DNA of 64,000 bases from Saccharibacillus alkalitolerans (GTDB taxonomy: Bacteria > Bacillota > Bacilli > Paenibacillales > Paenibacillaceae): contig NZ_JAAFGS010000009.1 in the NCBI RefSeq assembly GCF_011090185.1, forward strand, positions 62,001 to 126,000, in the 5' to 3' direction. Below, one piece after another: positions 27,681-35,444 of the stretch (position 1 is its first letter; each line of letters opens with the position of its first letter). Made by a program: the position numbers and the translations under genes. Below the pieces are notes generated by a model. The model did not search any database. It was not told the DNA's origin and was given only the letters and a program-made list of their open reading frames with translations.

Positions 27681-29507
27681 ATGACCGATTCGCAGGAATA
27701 CCGCTTTCAGGTTAACCTGGGCGGCATGATCGATATTTTGTCCAACCATTTGTACAGCAGCCCCCGCGTCTTCCTGCGCGAGCTGCTGCAGAACGCCACC
27801 GACGCCATTACCGCCCGCATGGACCTTGACCCTTCCCACCGGGGCGAAGTGTATGTCGAGCTGGCCGGTTCCGGAACCGGAGCGACGCTGCTGATGCAGG
27901 ATAACGGCATCGGCCTGACCGAGGAAGACGTGCACGAATTTTTGGCCATGATCGGCCATTCGTCCAAGCGGAACGGAACGGAACTGCTCGGCGAGACGTC
28001 GTTCATCGGGCGCTTCGGCATCGGCCTGCTCTCCTGCTTCATGGTGAGCGACGAGATCGTCATGCTGACCCAATCCGCCAAAGGCGGACCGTCCATCGAA
28101 TGGCGGGGCAAACCCGACGGTACATACAGCATCCGCAAGCTGGACGCGGCGCTCTCTCCCGGCACCAAAGTGTATTTGCGCTGCAAGCCGGACACCGACT
28201 TCTATTTCGAAGCGGATACGGTCGAGTTGGATCTGCTGCATTACGGCGCCCTGCTGCCGTATCCGATCCGCCTGTCCGAAGGCGGCCGGGAACGCCGGAT
28301 CAACGGCGAGCTGCCGGACTGGATCGTTCGTCCCGAACGGGCTGCCGGCAGCCGGGACGAAGTGCTTCGCTTCGGCGAAAGCATGCTCGGCGAACGCTTC
28401 CGCGACTTTATTCCGCTGCGGACTTCGACGGGACGCACCGGCGGGATCGCCTACATTCTGCCGCATGCCGTCAACTTGAACGCCAAGCGCTCGCATAAAG
28501 TCTATTTGAAGCGGATGCTGATTTCCGAGCAGGCGGACAACATTTTGCCGGAATGGGCCTTTTTCGTCAAATGTCTGATCTGGACCGACGAGCTGCAGCC
28601 GACAGCCTCGCGCGAGCACTTTTACGAAAACGAACAGCTCGAGCGGGTGCGCTGCGAGCTGGGCGAATCGATCCGTTCGGAGCTGATCGCCATGAGCGAG
28701 ACGGACCCGAAACGCCTGGGGCGGATTATCGAGATGCATGCTCTGTCGATGAAAAATCTGGCCGCGGAAGACGACGAATTTTACCGCCTGATCCACCGCT
28801 GGCTTCCGTTCGAGAGCACCTACGGGAATAAAACATTGGGCGAGCTGCTGGACGAACGGCGCACGCTGTATTATACGGCCTCTCTCGATCATTACCGCCA
28901 GCTGCGCCATGTCGCTTCCGCCCAGTCGATGCTCGTCGTCAACGGCGGCTATATCTATGAAGCGGAGCTGCTCGAAGCTCTGCCTCGCATCGTGCGCGGC
29001 GCCGACACCCGGCGGCTGCTGCCCGAAGACTTGTCGCTCGCTTTTACCGATCTGAACGCGGAGGAACGCTCCGCTGCGCTTGAAGCTTCGCGCGCCGCGG
29101 ATCTCGCGCTTCAGCGCTTCCGCTGCCGCGTGATGCTCAAGCGCTTCAAGCCGGAAGAGCTGCCGGCCTTGTTCACGCTGCCGGAAGAAGCGGCGACGCT
29201 GCGTTCGATCGAGCGCGCGGGCGAAGAAAGCCCGCAGGCGTTCGCCTCGGTGCTCGGCAGTCTGGGCGGTTCGATGCAAAGCGGAGCCGGCAGCTATTCG
29301 ATCTTGTATCTGAATCTGAACAATCCCGTCGTGCAGCGGCTGTTCATGGGCCGGCCGACTTCCAGACTGGGCACGCTGGTCGAGATGCTGTACGCCAACG
29401 CGCTGATGATGGGACACTATCCGATGAGCCGTCAGGAGCTGGCCCTGCTGAATACGGGCATCCTGTCGCTCATCGACTGGAGCATGGAATCGGAGAAGGG
29501 AGAATAA
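27681..29507 (+). CDS. HSP90-family GHKL ATPase
   Basis: 608 residues. The start at MTDSQEYRFQ follows GAAGGAGG by a usable distance. Bergerat-fold motifs: FLRELLQNATDAI (Glu34, Asn38, Asp41), MQDNGIGLT (Asp74, Gly76, Gly78) and SFIGRFGIGLLSCF (lid glycines). The middle segment has PTASREHFYEN and the rest is HtpG-like in length, but the sequence is clearly divergent from canonical HtpG. Family members fold or remodel client proteins; no client is known for this subgroup. It forms a two-gene operon with the following TPR-like gene (6-nt gap). Confidence 0.88.
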   Translation: MTDSQEYRFQVNLGGMIDILSNHLYSSPRVFLRELLQNATDAITARMDLDPSHRGEVYVELAGSGTGATLLMQDNGIGLTEEDVHEFLAMIGHSSKRNGTELLGETSFIGRFGIGLLSCFMVSDEIVMLTQSAKGGPSIEWRGKPDGTYSIRKLDAALSPGTKVYLRCKPDTDFYFEADTVELDLLHYGALLPYPIRLSEGGRERRINGELPDWIVRPERAAGSRDEVLRFGESMLGERFRDFIPLRTSTGRTGGIAYILPHAVNLNAKRSHKVYLKRMLISEQADNILPEWAFFVKCLIWTDELQPTASREHFYENEQLERVRCELGESIRSELIAMSETDPKRLGRIIEMHALSMKNLAAEDDEFYRLIHRWLPFESTYGNKTLGELLDERRTLYYTASLDHYRQLRHVASAQSMLVVNGGYIYEAELLEALPRIVRGADTRRLLPEDLSLAFTDLNAEERSAALEASRAADLALQRFRCRVMLKRFKPEELPALFTLPEEAATLRSIERAGEESPQAFASVLGSLGGSMQSGAGSYSILYLNLNNPVVQRLFMGRPTSRLGTLVEMLYANALMMGHYPMSRQELALLNTGILSLIDWSMESEKGE

Positions 29508-29513
29508 GCGAAT

Positions 29514-30587
29514 ATGCAGGATTTTGAAACGGAATTCGAGGATTTGATGGACGAAGCTTACGACTTGCCCAACGGCGCGGCGAAAATCGCGCTGCTGGAG
29601 CGGGCCGCCGAGATCGCCGATCTGGCGGGCGACGTGGCATCGGGTTACGAAGCGCGCGAGGCGATCGTGGAGGCGGGCAGCTTCGGCGGCTTTCCGCTCA
29701 AAGCGATCGTCGCCTATTCCTGGCAGCTCGGCCAGTACGACCGAAACCCCGAAGCTTTCGACGCCCGCACGCTGCATTGGAATTACAAATGGGTCATCGA
29801 CGACGTGCCGTCTTTCCCCGACGTGCCGGCCGAACAGATCGATTCGCTGCTGGAGGATCTGCGCCGACGTTACCGGGCTTACGGGGTCAGCGACCGGACG
29901 TATTGGTACTATCGTTTCCGCCTCTCGATGTACATGGGAGAGCTGGAACGGGCCGGCGAATGCCTCAAAGAATTCCGCAAGCTGAAAAAAGACGGCATGA
30001 GCGACTGTTCGGCCTGCGAGCTGGACGAGCAGGTCAAGTATTTGCTGCTGACAAGGCAGGACGAACAGGCCGTCAAAAAAGCCGCGCCGATTATCCAGGA
30101 TCGTCAGCGCTGCGCGCACGTGCCCCACTCCACGCTTCCGTTCCTGCTGCTCCCTCTGCACCGTTTGGGACGCACGGAAGAAGCCGAGGAAATGCAGCCC
30201 AAAAGCTATAAGCTGATTCGCGACAATCTGACGTTCGCGCACGAATTCGGCGAGCACATCGGCTATCTGTCGGTCGTCGATCCGCAGCGCGGTCTTCCGC
30301 TGCTGGACCGTCACCTGCCCCAGCTCGAGTCGCACGAAGATCCGCTGAACCGCATGATGTTTTTCCTGAACGCCGCCGCGCTGCTGCGCAAGCTGGACCG
30401 CATCGGCGAGCCGTATGTGCTGAATCTGCCGCCTTCCTCCCGTTTTTACGAGCTGGCGGACCGGCATGACGAACTGCGCGCCCGGTTGGAGGAAGAAGCG
30501 TTTGCGACGGCTGCCGCTCTCGACCGGCGCAACGGCAACGATTATTACGTGAATTTCGGACAGGAATTGTTAAAGGAGCGGGGCTGA
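29514..30587 (+). CDS. TPR-like helical protein, partner of the HSP90-like ATPase
   Basis: 357 residues, no signal peptide or transmembrane helix. The protein reads as consecutive helical hairpins of TPR-like spacing (AKIALLERAAEIADLAGD, YYRFRLSMYMGELERAGECL, YLLLTRQDEQAVKKAAPII, LPLHRLGRTEEAEEM). No catalytic motif was recognised. Its ATG follows the HSP90-like stop by 6 nt, with GAAGGGAG as the ribosome binding site, so the two are almost certainly co-expressed. A co-chaperone or adaptor role is an inference from this pairing. Its last codons form one arm of the terminator. Confidence 0.75.
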   Translation: MQDFETEFEDLMDEAYDLPNGAAKIALLERAAEIADLAGDVASGYEAREAIVEAGSFGGFPLKAIVAYSWQLGQYDRNPEAFDARTLHWNYKWVIDDVPSFPDVPAEQIDSLLEDLRRRYRAYGVSDRTYWYYRFRLSMYMGELERAGECLKEFRKLKKDGMSDCSACELDEQVKYLLLTRQDEQAVKKAAPIIQDRQRCAHVPHSTLPFLLLPLHRLGRTEEAEEMQPKSYKLIRDNLTFAHEFGEHIGYLSVVDPQRGLPLLDRHLPQLESHEDPLNRMMFFLNAAALLRKLDRIGEPYVLNLPPSSRFYELADRHDELRARLEEEAFATAAALDRRNGNDYYVNFGQELLKERG

Positions 30588-30606
30588 ATGCCCCGCTCCT
30601 TTTCCT
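30573..30606 (+). terminator. Terminator overlapping the stop codon of the TPR-like gene
   Basis: GGAGCGGGGC (30575-30584) pairs with GCCCCGCTCC (30590-30599). The loop holds the TGA stop, and TTTTCC follows the stem. The flanking AAA makes it usable for the convergent mgtC gene as well. Confidence 0.85.
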
Positions 30607-30622
30607 TTTGCCCTTCGCCGCC

Positions 30623-31318
30623 CTATTTCACTTCGATGCCGAGAATCTCGTCATGCTCCTCCAGCAGCGGAATGATCTGTTCGGCCGTCATCCCCTTGGG
30701 CATTCGGACCACCATGTCCAGCATCAGCTGGCGCTTCTCCTCCTCTTTCCCCGCTGCCTTGAAGTTGATGAGGACCATATCGCGCTCTTCCAGCAGCCTT
30801 TTAAAACGTTCGGACGCCCCCTGTTCCTGACGCACCGTTACGACCAATCGATGCGTCGAAGCGACCAGCCGGCCTTTGAAGTTGCCGTGCATGATGATCT
30901 GAGTCAAATAGATCATTAACGTTGCGGCAATGCCCAGAATGTAGAGCCCAGCCCCCATCGCCATGCCTATGCCGGCCGTCGCCCACATGCCCGCCGCCGT
31001 CGTTAAGCCGTTGACCGTGTATTTGCGCATGAAGATCATCCCCGCCCCGAGAAATCCGATGCCGCTGACGATCTCGGAAGCGACCTTCGTGGGATCGATC
31101 TGCACCCCGTCGCGGCCTTCCAGGTCCATAAATCCGTATTTGGAAATGATCATGATCAGCGCCGCGCCTACCGCCACGATAAAATGCGTCCGCGTGCCGG
31201 CTTCCTTGCTTCTGCTTTTCCGCTCATATCCGATCAAGGCTCCGCACATTCCCGCGATCAGAACCCGGAGAAGATGCTCCAATTCCAGCGGCAGATCGAT
31301 CATGTCGAAATACCCCAT
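30623..31318 (-). CDS. MgtC/SapB-family membrane protein
   Basis: 231 residues. Five hydrophobic segments with the family motifs LRVLIAGMCGALIGYERKS, AGTRTHFIVAVGAALIM, SGIGFLGAGMIF and VNGLTTAAGMWATAGIGMA. The C-terminal ~75 residues form an ACT-like soluble domain (RLVVTVRQEQGAS and following). MgtC proteins act in low-Mg2+ adaptation and modulate the F-type ATPase in pathogens; in soil Bacillota the role is open. AAAGGAGCTGGGAGT precedes the ATG. No Mg2+ riboswitch was seen upstream. Confidence 0.9.
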   Translation of the reverse strand: MGYFDMIDLPLELEHLLRVLIAGMCGALIGYERKSRSKEAGTRTHFIVAVGAALIMIISKYGFMDLEGRDGVQIDPTKVASEIVSGIGFLGAGMIFMRKYTVNGLTTAAGMWATAGIGMAMGAGLYILGIAATLMIYLTQIIMHGNFKGRLVASTHRLVVTVRQEQGASERFKRLLEERDMVLINFKAAGKEEEKRQLMLDMVVRMPKGMTAEQIIPLLEEHDEILGIEVK

Positions 31319-31555
31319 ACTCCCAGCTCCTTTGTTCCGTTGAAAACGGATGCGGTTTATCGGCCTTATGCCTGCTATTTTTTACCCTATTTTTACATAA
31401 TCACGCTCTTATTTTTACATTCGTCGCAATATTCGTTTCGCGGTCCGCGTTTGAAGGGCGTTAACGCCTTGCCTAGGAGGGATTGTTCATCACGAACCGC
31501 TCACCCGCGCCCAGAGGGCGGAGATCCCGTACAGGGCTGCGTGCCTGTGCCGAAC

Positions 31556-31742
31556 AAATAGCTGCGTATAAGCAGTTATTTCCCCGCGGCTCGTTCGTTT
31601 TTTATAAATAACTGCGTAAGAGCAGCTATTTCAATAAAAGCTTCGAAAAAAGGCGGCTTAACGAACAAATAGCTGCTCTCCCGCATTTATTTTCTTAAAA
31701 GGAGCGTTTTCGGGCAAGATAAGTGCTTATTCGCAGCTATTC
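31556..31742. repeat. Array 1: four spaced imperfect palindromes
   Basis: 26-bp units at 31556-31581, 31606-31631, 31667-31692 and 31717-31742. Each has TARCTGC-type half-sites facing each other (for example AAATAGCTGC and GCAGTTATTT). Unit starts are 50, 61 and 50 bp apart. Spacers between units are not conserved. Confidence 0.8.
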
Positions 31743-31909
31743 GTGAAAACGGAAGTCTTCTGTATCGAGGGGAACGAGGGAGACGAAGACGGTCGAGAAA
31801 CCTGCGGTTTTTACCCGTCGGACCCGGTCATCCGCGACCTGCCGGCGATCTGCCGGCGGCCTGCGGCCGACCTGCCCGGCCGCGCGGCAGGCGCGCAGCC
31901 GGGCAGGAA

Positions 31910-31954
31910 CTGCCTTAAGCCGCCCGTCATGCTGCGAAGGGCGGCTTAAGGCAG
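31910..31954. repeat. 16-bp perfect inverted repeat
   Basis: CTGCCTTAAGCCGCCC (31910-31925) and GGGCGGCTTAAGGCAG (31939-31954) around a 13-nt loop. There is no T-run on either side, so it is not a typical intrinsic terminator. Confidence 0.7.
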
Positions 31955-31980
31955 CCTACGGCTGAATGCCGCATACGAAA

Positions 31981-32016
31981 AAGAGGGGGACCCGAAATTT
32001 CGGGTCCCCCTCTTTC
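31981..32016 (-). terminator. Terminator of the secreted beta-propeller gene
   Basis: Stem AGAGGGGGACCCGAAA / TTTCGGGTCCCCCTCT, essentially perfect, with A and T runs on both sides. It lies about 45 nt after the minus-strand stop. Confidence 0.9.
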
Positions 32017-32058
32017 TAATAAAAGCCGCATGCCGAAGGATGTCCGGCAGAGCCCTGT

Positions 32059-33366
32059 TTAGTTTTTCGCGATCAGCACGATCCGCGAGACTTTCTCGTC
32101 CGTCAGCTTGACGCCCTTCGTTCCGGTCTCGTTCATCCGGTACAACCGTCCGCCGTCGGCCGCGTTCACGTAGAAGATGCCGGCCACGTCGTCTTCGTAC
32201 TGGCACAGATCCCATTCGACGCCGACCATTTTTTTCAGCGTAAGCTTGGCCGGATCGAGCACGTAAGCGCCGCTCCCCGCAAACAGCACCGTCGAGCGCA
32301 CAGCGCCCTGATTCGTCAGGTTGCGCACGTAGCCGACGCCGCTCAAGGACAGCTTTTTCGTCTTCGTGACTTTCCCGTTCGCCAGCGTTGCCACATAGGC
32401 GCTGCCTTTGGCATCGTTGAACGCCAGGCTGCTGCTGCCCACGTTGGCGATTTCGTACACGCCCGTGCCGTGCAGCTTGGTCGTTTTGCCTGTCGTGCCG
32501 CTGATAACGTATCCGACTCCCGTGGAGTAGTCGGAGCGTCCGTCGGAGCCGGGGCGAATGCCTTTGTTGAAGACATAGTATCCGTTGGCCCAGCCTCCCG
32601 AATTTACCGCATTGGCGTCAAGCGGCGACTTGGCGTTCAATGCTTTGGCCGCGCCGCCTTTTTTCGGAAGCGAATAGAGCACCATGCAATCGGTGGAATA
32701 CCGCGTTTCTTTCGGGTTCGTGTTGACCATCAGATACAGACGGCTGCTGTCCGTATGGGCATAATAAGCATTGTCCAGCGTCCCCTTGGCAACCCACTGC
32801 ACCGATCCGCTTCCGTCCGTTTTTTTGGAAGCGACCCAGGTGGTCCGGCCGTCCTTCAGAGCATTGAAGTAAATGCGGTCGCCGACGATTTTGAACGCCG
32901 GGAATTTCGGATCGGCCATATCGGTAAGCTTGACGCCGTCGGTCAGCTGTGCGGCATCCGCCGGCGTGGCGTAGAGAACGCCGTAATCGTCCATGGCGTA
33001 GACCGTATCGCCTGCCGTATCGAAATGCACGATGCGTTTGCTTTTGCCGAAGTCGGCGGCTTTGGCGCCCGAATCGGTCAGCGACAGACGCAGCAGCGTC
33101 GTCGAATTTTCGTCGTACATATAATACATGTAGCCGCCGGCCGGCTTCAGTTCGATGCCGTCGAAGTTCCGGCGCAGACGCTGGGAAGCTCCGCCTTCCG
33201 TATTTACGCGATACAAATCGCCGTTCGATACATAATAAATATCCGCCTTCTGCGCCGCTGCCGCTTCCGCGGAAGGAGCCGCCGAAGCTGCCGCCCCGGC
33301 CGTAATCAGCACGGCCGCCGCAGCCGAAACCGCCAGGCGTTTCGTCCATTTCCATCCGATTGTCAT
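32059..33366 (-). CDS. Secreted DUF5050-like beta-propeller protein
   Basis: 435 residues. Start at MTIGWKWTKRLAV with GAGGGAAAAAAG upstream; a longer frame lacks a signal sequence. Signal peptide hydrophobic core AVSAAAAVLITAGAAASAA. The mature protein shows repeated strands of the DUF5050/beta-propeller type: DIYYVSNGDLYRVNTEGG, GYMYYMYDENSTTLLRL, DTVYAMDDYGVLYATP, DRIYFNALKDGRTTW, GIFYVNAADGGRLYRM. It is likely extracellular or wall-associated with a binding role; the ligand is unknown. Monocistronic, with a terminator directly downstream. Its 5' region holds a 6-bp palindromic hairpin. Confidence 0.82.
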   Translation of the reverse strand: MTIGWKWTKRLAVSAAAAVLITAGAAASAAPSAEAAAAQKADIYYVSNGDLYRVNTEGGASQRLRRNFDGIELKPAGGYMYYMYDENSTTLLRLSLTDSGAKAADFGKSKRIVHFDTAGDTVYAMDDYGVLYATPADAAQLTDGVKLTDMADPKFPAFKIVGDRIYFNALKDGRTTWVASKKTDGSGSVQWVAKGTLDNAYYAHTDSSRLYLMVNTNPKETRYSTDCMVLYSLPKKGGAAKALNAKSPLDANAVNSGGWANGYYVFNKGIRPGSDGRSDYSTGVGYVISGTTGKTTKLHGTGVYEIANVGSSSLAFNDAKGSAYVATLANGKVTKTKKLSLSGVGYVRNLTNQGAVRSTVLFAGSGAYVLDPAKLTLKKMVGVEWDLCQYEDDVAGIFYVNAADGGRLYRMNETGTKGVKLTDEKVSRIVLIAKN

Positions 33367-33673
33367 CTTTTTTCCCTCTTTCGTCCGTTGTCCGTATGTA
33401 CAATCAGGCGGCAGCCGAAGCTGGTTTCCGGCCCGATCCATCCTACTCGCTTGCTTAGGCAAGCTTTACCAGACTACCACGCTGAAACGAAAAAATAACA
33501 GGAAATGGTTGGGATTTTATAAAAATCGTTCTGCGGAACCGACTGCTCCGCCGCTTTGATTCCTTTCCGGGTCTTTAGGCGGAGAGCCTTCTCATAAAGC
33601 GCAGGCGCAAACACGACAAAAAGACCGGCTTTTAGGCCGATCTTCCGCTGCCGGAACGCTCCGGCGCTCCCGC
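33367..33673. other. 307-nt intergenic region
   Basis: Upstream region of the minus-strand beta-propeller gene. It contains a small perfect hairpin GCTTGC-TTAG-GCAAGC (33449-33464) in the leader and, at its right part, the terminator (33616-33645) of the PepSY gene that ends at 33674. No gene and no confident promoter are visible. Confidence 0.5.
33616..33645 (-). terminator. Terminator of the 33674-34300 PepSY gene
   Basis: AAGACCGGC and GCCGATCTT pair around a TTTTAG-type loop; on the minus strand the stem is followed by TTTTTGTCG. Confidence 0.75.
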
Positions 33674-34300
33674 TTAATTGTCGTCGTCATCGTCGTCATT
33701 ATCATTGTCCACATGACTTTCCAGCACCCTGCCGGTGTTCGCATCCACTGTCACGTCCGCTTCACCGTTCGCGGTCCGAATTTCGATCTCGTACACATAG
33801 CGGCCGTCTTCCCGATCCAGATCGCTGTCGGTTACCTTTCCTCCTCCGACATGTTTGACCGCGATGGCGCCTGCTTGAGCCGCCGTAACCTTCACCTTCG
33901 AAGAGGCCGTTCCGGAAGTCGACTTGTCGCTGCCGCGGTCGTCGGAATCTTCGGAGTCGTCATCGCTTACCACTTTGAGAATCGAGCCGGTATACGCGTC
34001 TACCCAAACGTCGACGTCTCCGGACTGACGGTCGATATCCACTTCATAATATGCTTTTCCGTTTCTTGTCTTCAGTTCGATATCGTCGACTTTGCCCTTT
34101 TGAGCCTTGAGCGCGATCTGCTTGGCCTGGGCTTTCGAAATCATCGTTTTCGAAGCCGCGGACGCCGATGCGTTTACCGCCGCGGGCGAGGACGATGCGC
34201 CGGAAGAGCCAGTCGTTCCCGCTCCGCTTGCCAGCGCTGCCGTTCCTCCGAGCGTTAAAGCCGCCGCCACCGCTCCGATCATCACTTTGCGTTTTACCAT
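33674..34300 (-). CDS. Secreted PepSY-domain protein with Asp-rich tail
   Basis: 208 residues. Start at MVKRKVMIGAVAAAL, with GAGGAGGAAATTCAAT upstream. A signal peptide (AVAAALTLGGTAALASGAG) leads into a Ser/Ala-rich linker. Two PepSY domains follow, at about 60-105 (ISKAQAKQIALKAQKG, YYEVDIDR, VDAYTGSILKV) and 130-195 (VTAAQAGAIAVKHVGGG, YEIEIRT, VDANTGRVLES). The last residues are nearly all Asp/Asn. PepSY domains inhibit proteases or bind surface components. It is the last gene after a two-component system and a second PepSY gene, all on the minus strand. Confidence 0.88.
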   Translation of the reverse strand: MVKRKVMIGAVAAALTLGGTAALASGAGTTGSSGASSSPAAVNASASAASKTMISKAQAKQIALKAQKGKVDDIELKTRNGKAYYEVDIDRQSGDVDVWVDAYTGSILKVVSDDDSEDSDDRGSDKSTSGTASSKVKVTAAQAGAIAVKHVGGGKVTDSDLDREDGRYVYEIEIRTANGEADVTVDANTGRVLESHVDNDNDDDDDDN

Positions 34301-34422
34301 ATTGAATTTCCTCCTCGTTTTCTCTCGTCTGTGGATTGCAGGGTCTTGCTCCGTTCCCTGCCGCATTTTTAGATTAACCTTCTTGTCTGAGAGGCAGAAG
34401 AGAGCTCCATTAGAATTCCATG

Positions 34423-34458
34423 AGAAAAAAAGAAGCCTGCTCTCGGGAACGCAGCTTC
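34423..34458 (-). terminator. Possible terminator after the membrane PepSY gene
   Basis: GAAGCCTGC (34432-34440) pairs with GCAGCTTC (34451-34458) with one bulge; on the minus strand a TTTTTTT run follows. A second small hairpin, GCCCGC-TTG-GCGGGC, overlaps the gene's stop region at 34488-34502. Confidence 0.55.
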
Positions 34459-34502
34459 CCGGAGCGGACCCACTTCGAAGCCGCGGCGCCCGCTTGGCGG
34501 GC

Positions 34503-35444
34503 TTACGTATTTTCGTCTTCGCCGTCTTCGTCGCCGCTGCCGTCATCGTCGTCGCTGTCATCATCGTCGTCGCTGCGGTCGTCCGAACCGTTCGTTCCTT
34601 TTTTCGGCGGCTGCGGGGCAGCGTCTTCTTCGTCCCAGGTGATCGTCCGCATGGCGCCGGATACGGCATTGATCTGCACTTCCGCTTTGCGGCCGTTCTT
34701 CAGCTCGACGTCGACCAAATAATACGCTTGGCCGTCTTCTTGGCTTCTCAGCTCCGCGTCGCTGTCTTCCACGGCGCCGATCTCCGCTCCTAACGCCGCG
34801 GCAGCGGCCGCCTTCGCCTGGTCCTCGGTCAGCAGGCGGGAAGGGACGGACGGCCGCGGTTCTCCCGCGGACTGGCCGGGGCTCCCTTCCTTCCCTTTGT
34901 CCGTGCTATCGGCAGTTCCTTCGGAAGGCGGACGGGTATCGTCCGGCGAGGACGGCGCGATCGCCCGATCCGTCACCGTTTCTCCGCTGTAAGCGTCGAT
35001 TTCCAGCCTGCGCCGTTCCCCCGAAGCCTTGCTCAATTCCGCCACGTACAAGCTTCGCGTTCCCTCATCGCCGGTCTCCAATTCAAGGCTGTCCACGCGA
35101 ACCCCGGTCTGTTCCTCGAGCCGCGTCTTGATCGTCTCGCGGCTGACGATTTTCGGCGGCTCGGCCGGCGCCGCCTCCAGTCGGCGGATCGATTCGACGC
35201 GTCCGTCCGCAGCCGACAGCTGAACCGCATACAGTCCCGCTTCCGTCCGCAGCCGCATTTCGTACAGGTCTCCGGCGCGGCGGGCGGACTCGATGCTGCC
35301 CGCGTACAGCTTCAACAGTTTGCTTTCCGCTTCCGCTTGAGTCATTGAAGGATCTGCCGCATTCCACGGGCTCCAGACAAGCAGTCCGGCGGACGCGGCG
35401 GCGATCAACAAGGCCGCTGCCGGCCATGCCGCCCTACGTTTCAT
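34503..35444 (-). CDS. Membrane-anchored PepSY-domain protein with acidic tail
   Basis: 313 residues. An N-terminal hydrophobic segment (AAWPAAALLIAAASAGLLVW) acts as anchor or signal. Three PepSY-like repeats are visible: about 34-85 (MTQAEAESKLLKLYAG, AVQLSAADGRVESI), 98-155 (SRETIKTRLEEQTG, LEIDAYSGETV) and 205-275 (LTEDQAKAAAAAALGAE, YYLVDVELKNG, INAVSGAM). It ends in a ~30-residue stretch of mostly Asp, Ser and Gly. The start overlaps the histidine kinase end by 11 nt, so it is part of the same operon and a likely modulator of the sensor. Confidence 0.88.
   Translation of the reverse strand: MKRRAAWPAAALLIAAASAGLLVWSPWNAADPSMTQAEAESKLLKLYAGSIESARRAGDLYEMRLRTEAGLYAVQLSAADGRVESIRRLEAAPAEPPKIVSRETIKTRLEEQTGVRVDSLELETGDEGTRSLYVAELSKASGERRRLEIDAYSGETVTDRAIAPSSPDDTRPPSEGTADSTDKGKEGSPGQSAGEPRPSVPSRLLTEDQAKAAAAAALGAEIGAVEDSDAELRSQEDGQAYYLVDVELKNGRKAEVQINAVSGAMRTITWDEEDAAPQPPKKGTNGSDDRSDDDDDSDDDDGSGDEDGEDENT

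Larger units (their letters stand above)
31319..32058. other. 740-nt intergenic region with a four-unit palindrome array
   Basis: No supportable gene. From left to right: the mgtC promoter area (A/T-rich, 31340-31430), the repeat array at 31556-31742, a very GC-rich stretch built of CTGCCGGC/CTGCGGCC-like words (31835-31910), a 16-bp perfect hairpin (31910-31954), and the terminator of the minus-strand gene to the right (31981-32016). Confidence 0.7.

Noticed and set aside
27645-30467. 940-codon open frame on the minus strand across the HSP90-like and TPR-like genes
   Set aside because: Complement-frame artefact. The plus strand holds intact HSP90 motifs and proper ribosome binding sites.
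31319-31480. Mg2+-sensing riboswitch (M-box) before mgtC
   Set aside because: The conserved M-box segments are missing and the leader is A/T-rich without matching helices.
31556-31742. CRISPR array
   Set aside because: Only four units, which vary in sequence and orientation, with unequal spacers and no cas genes in the window.
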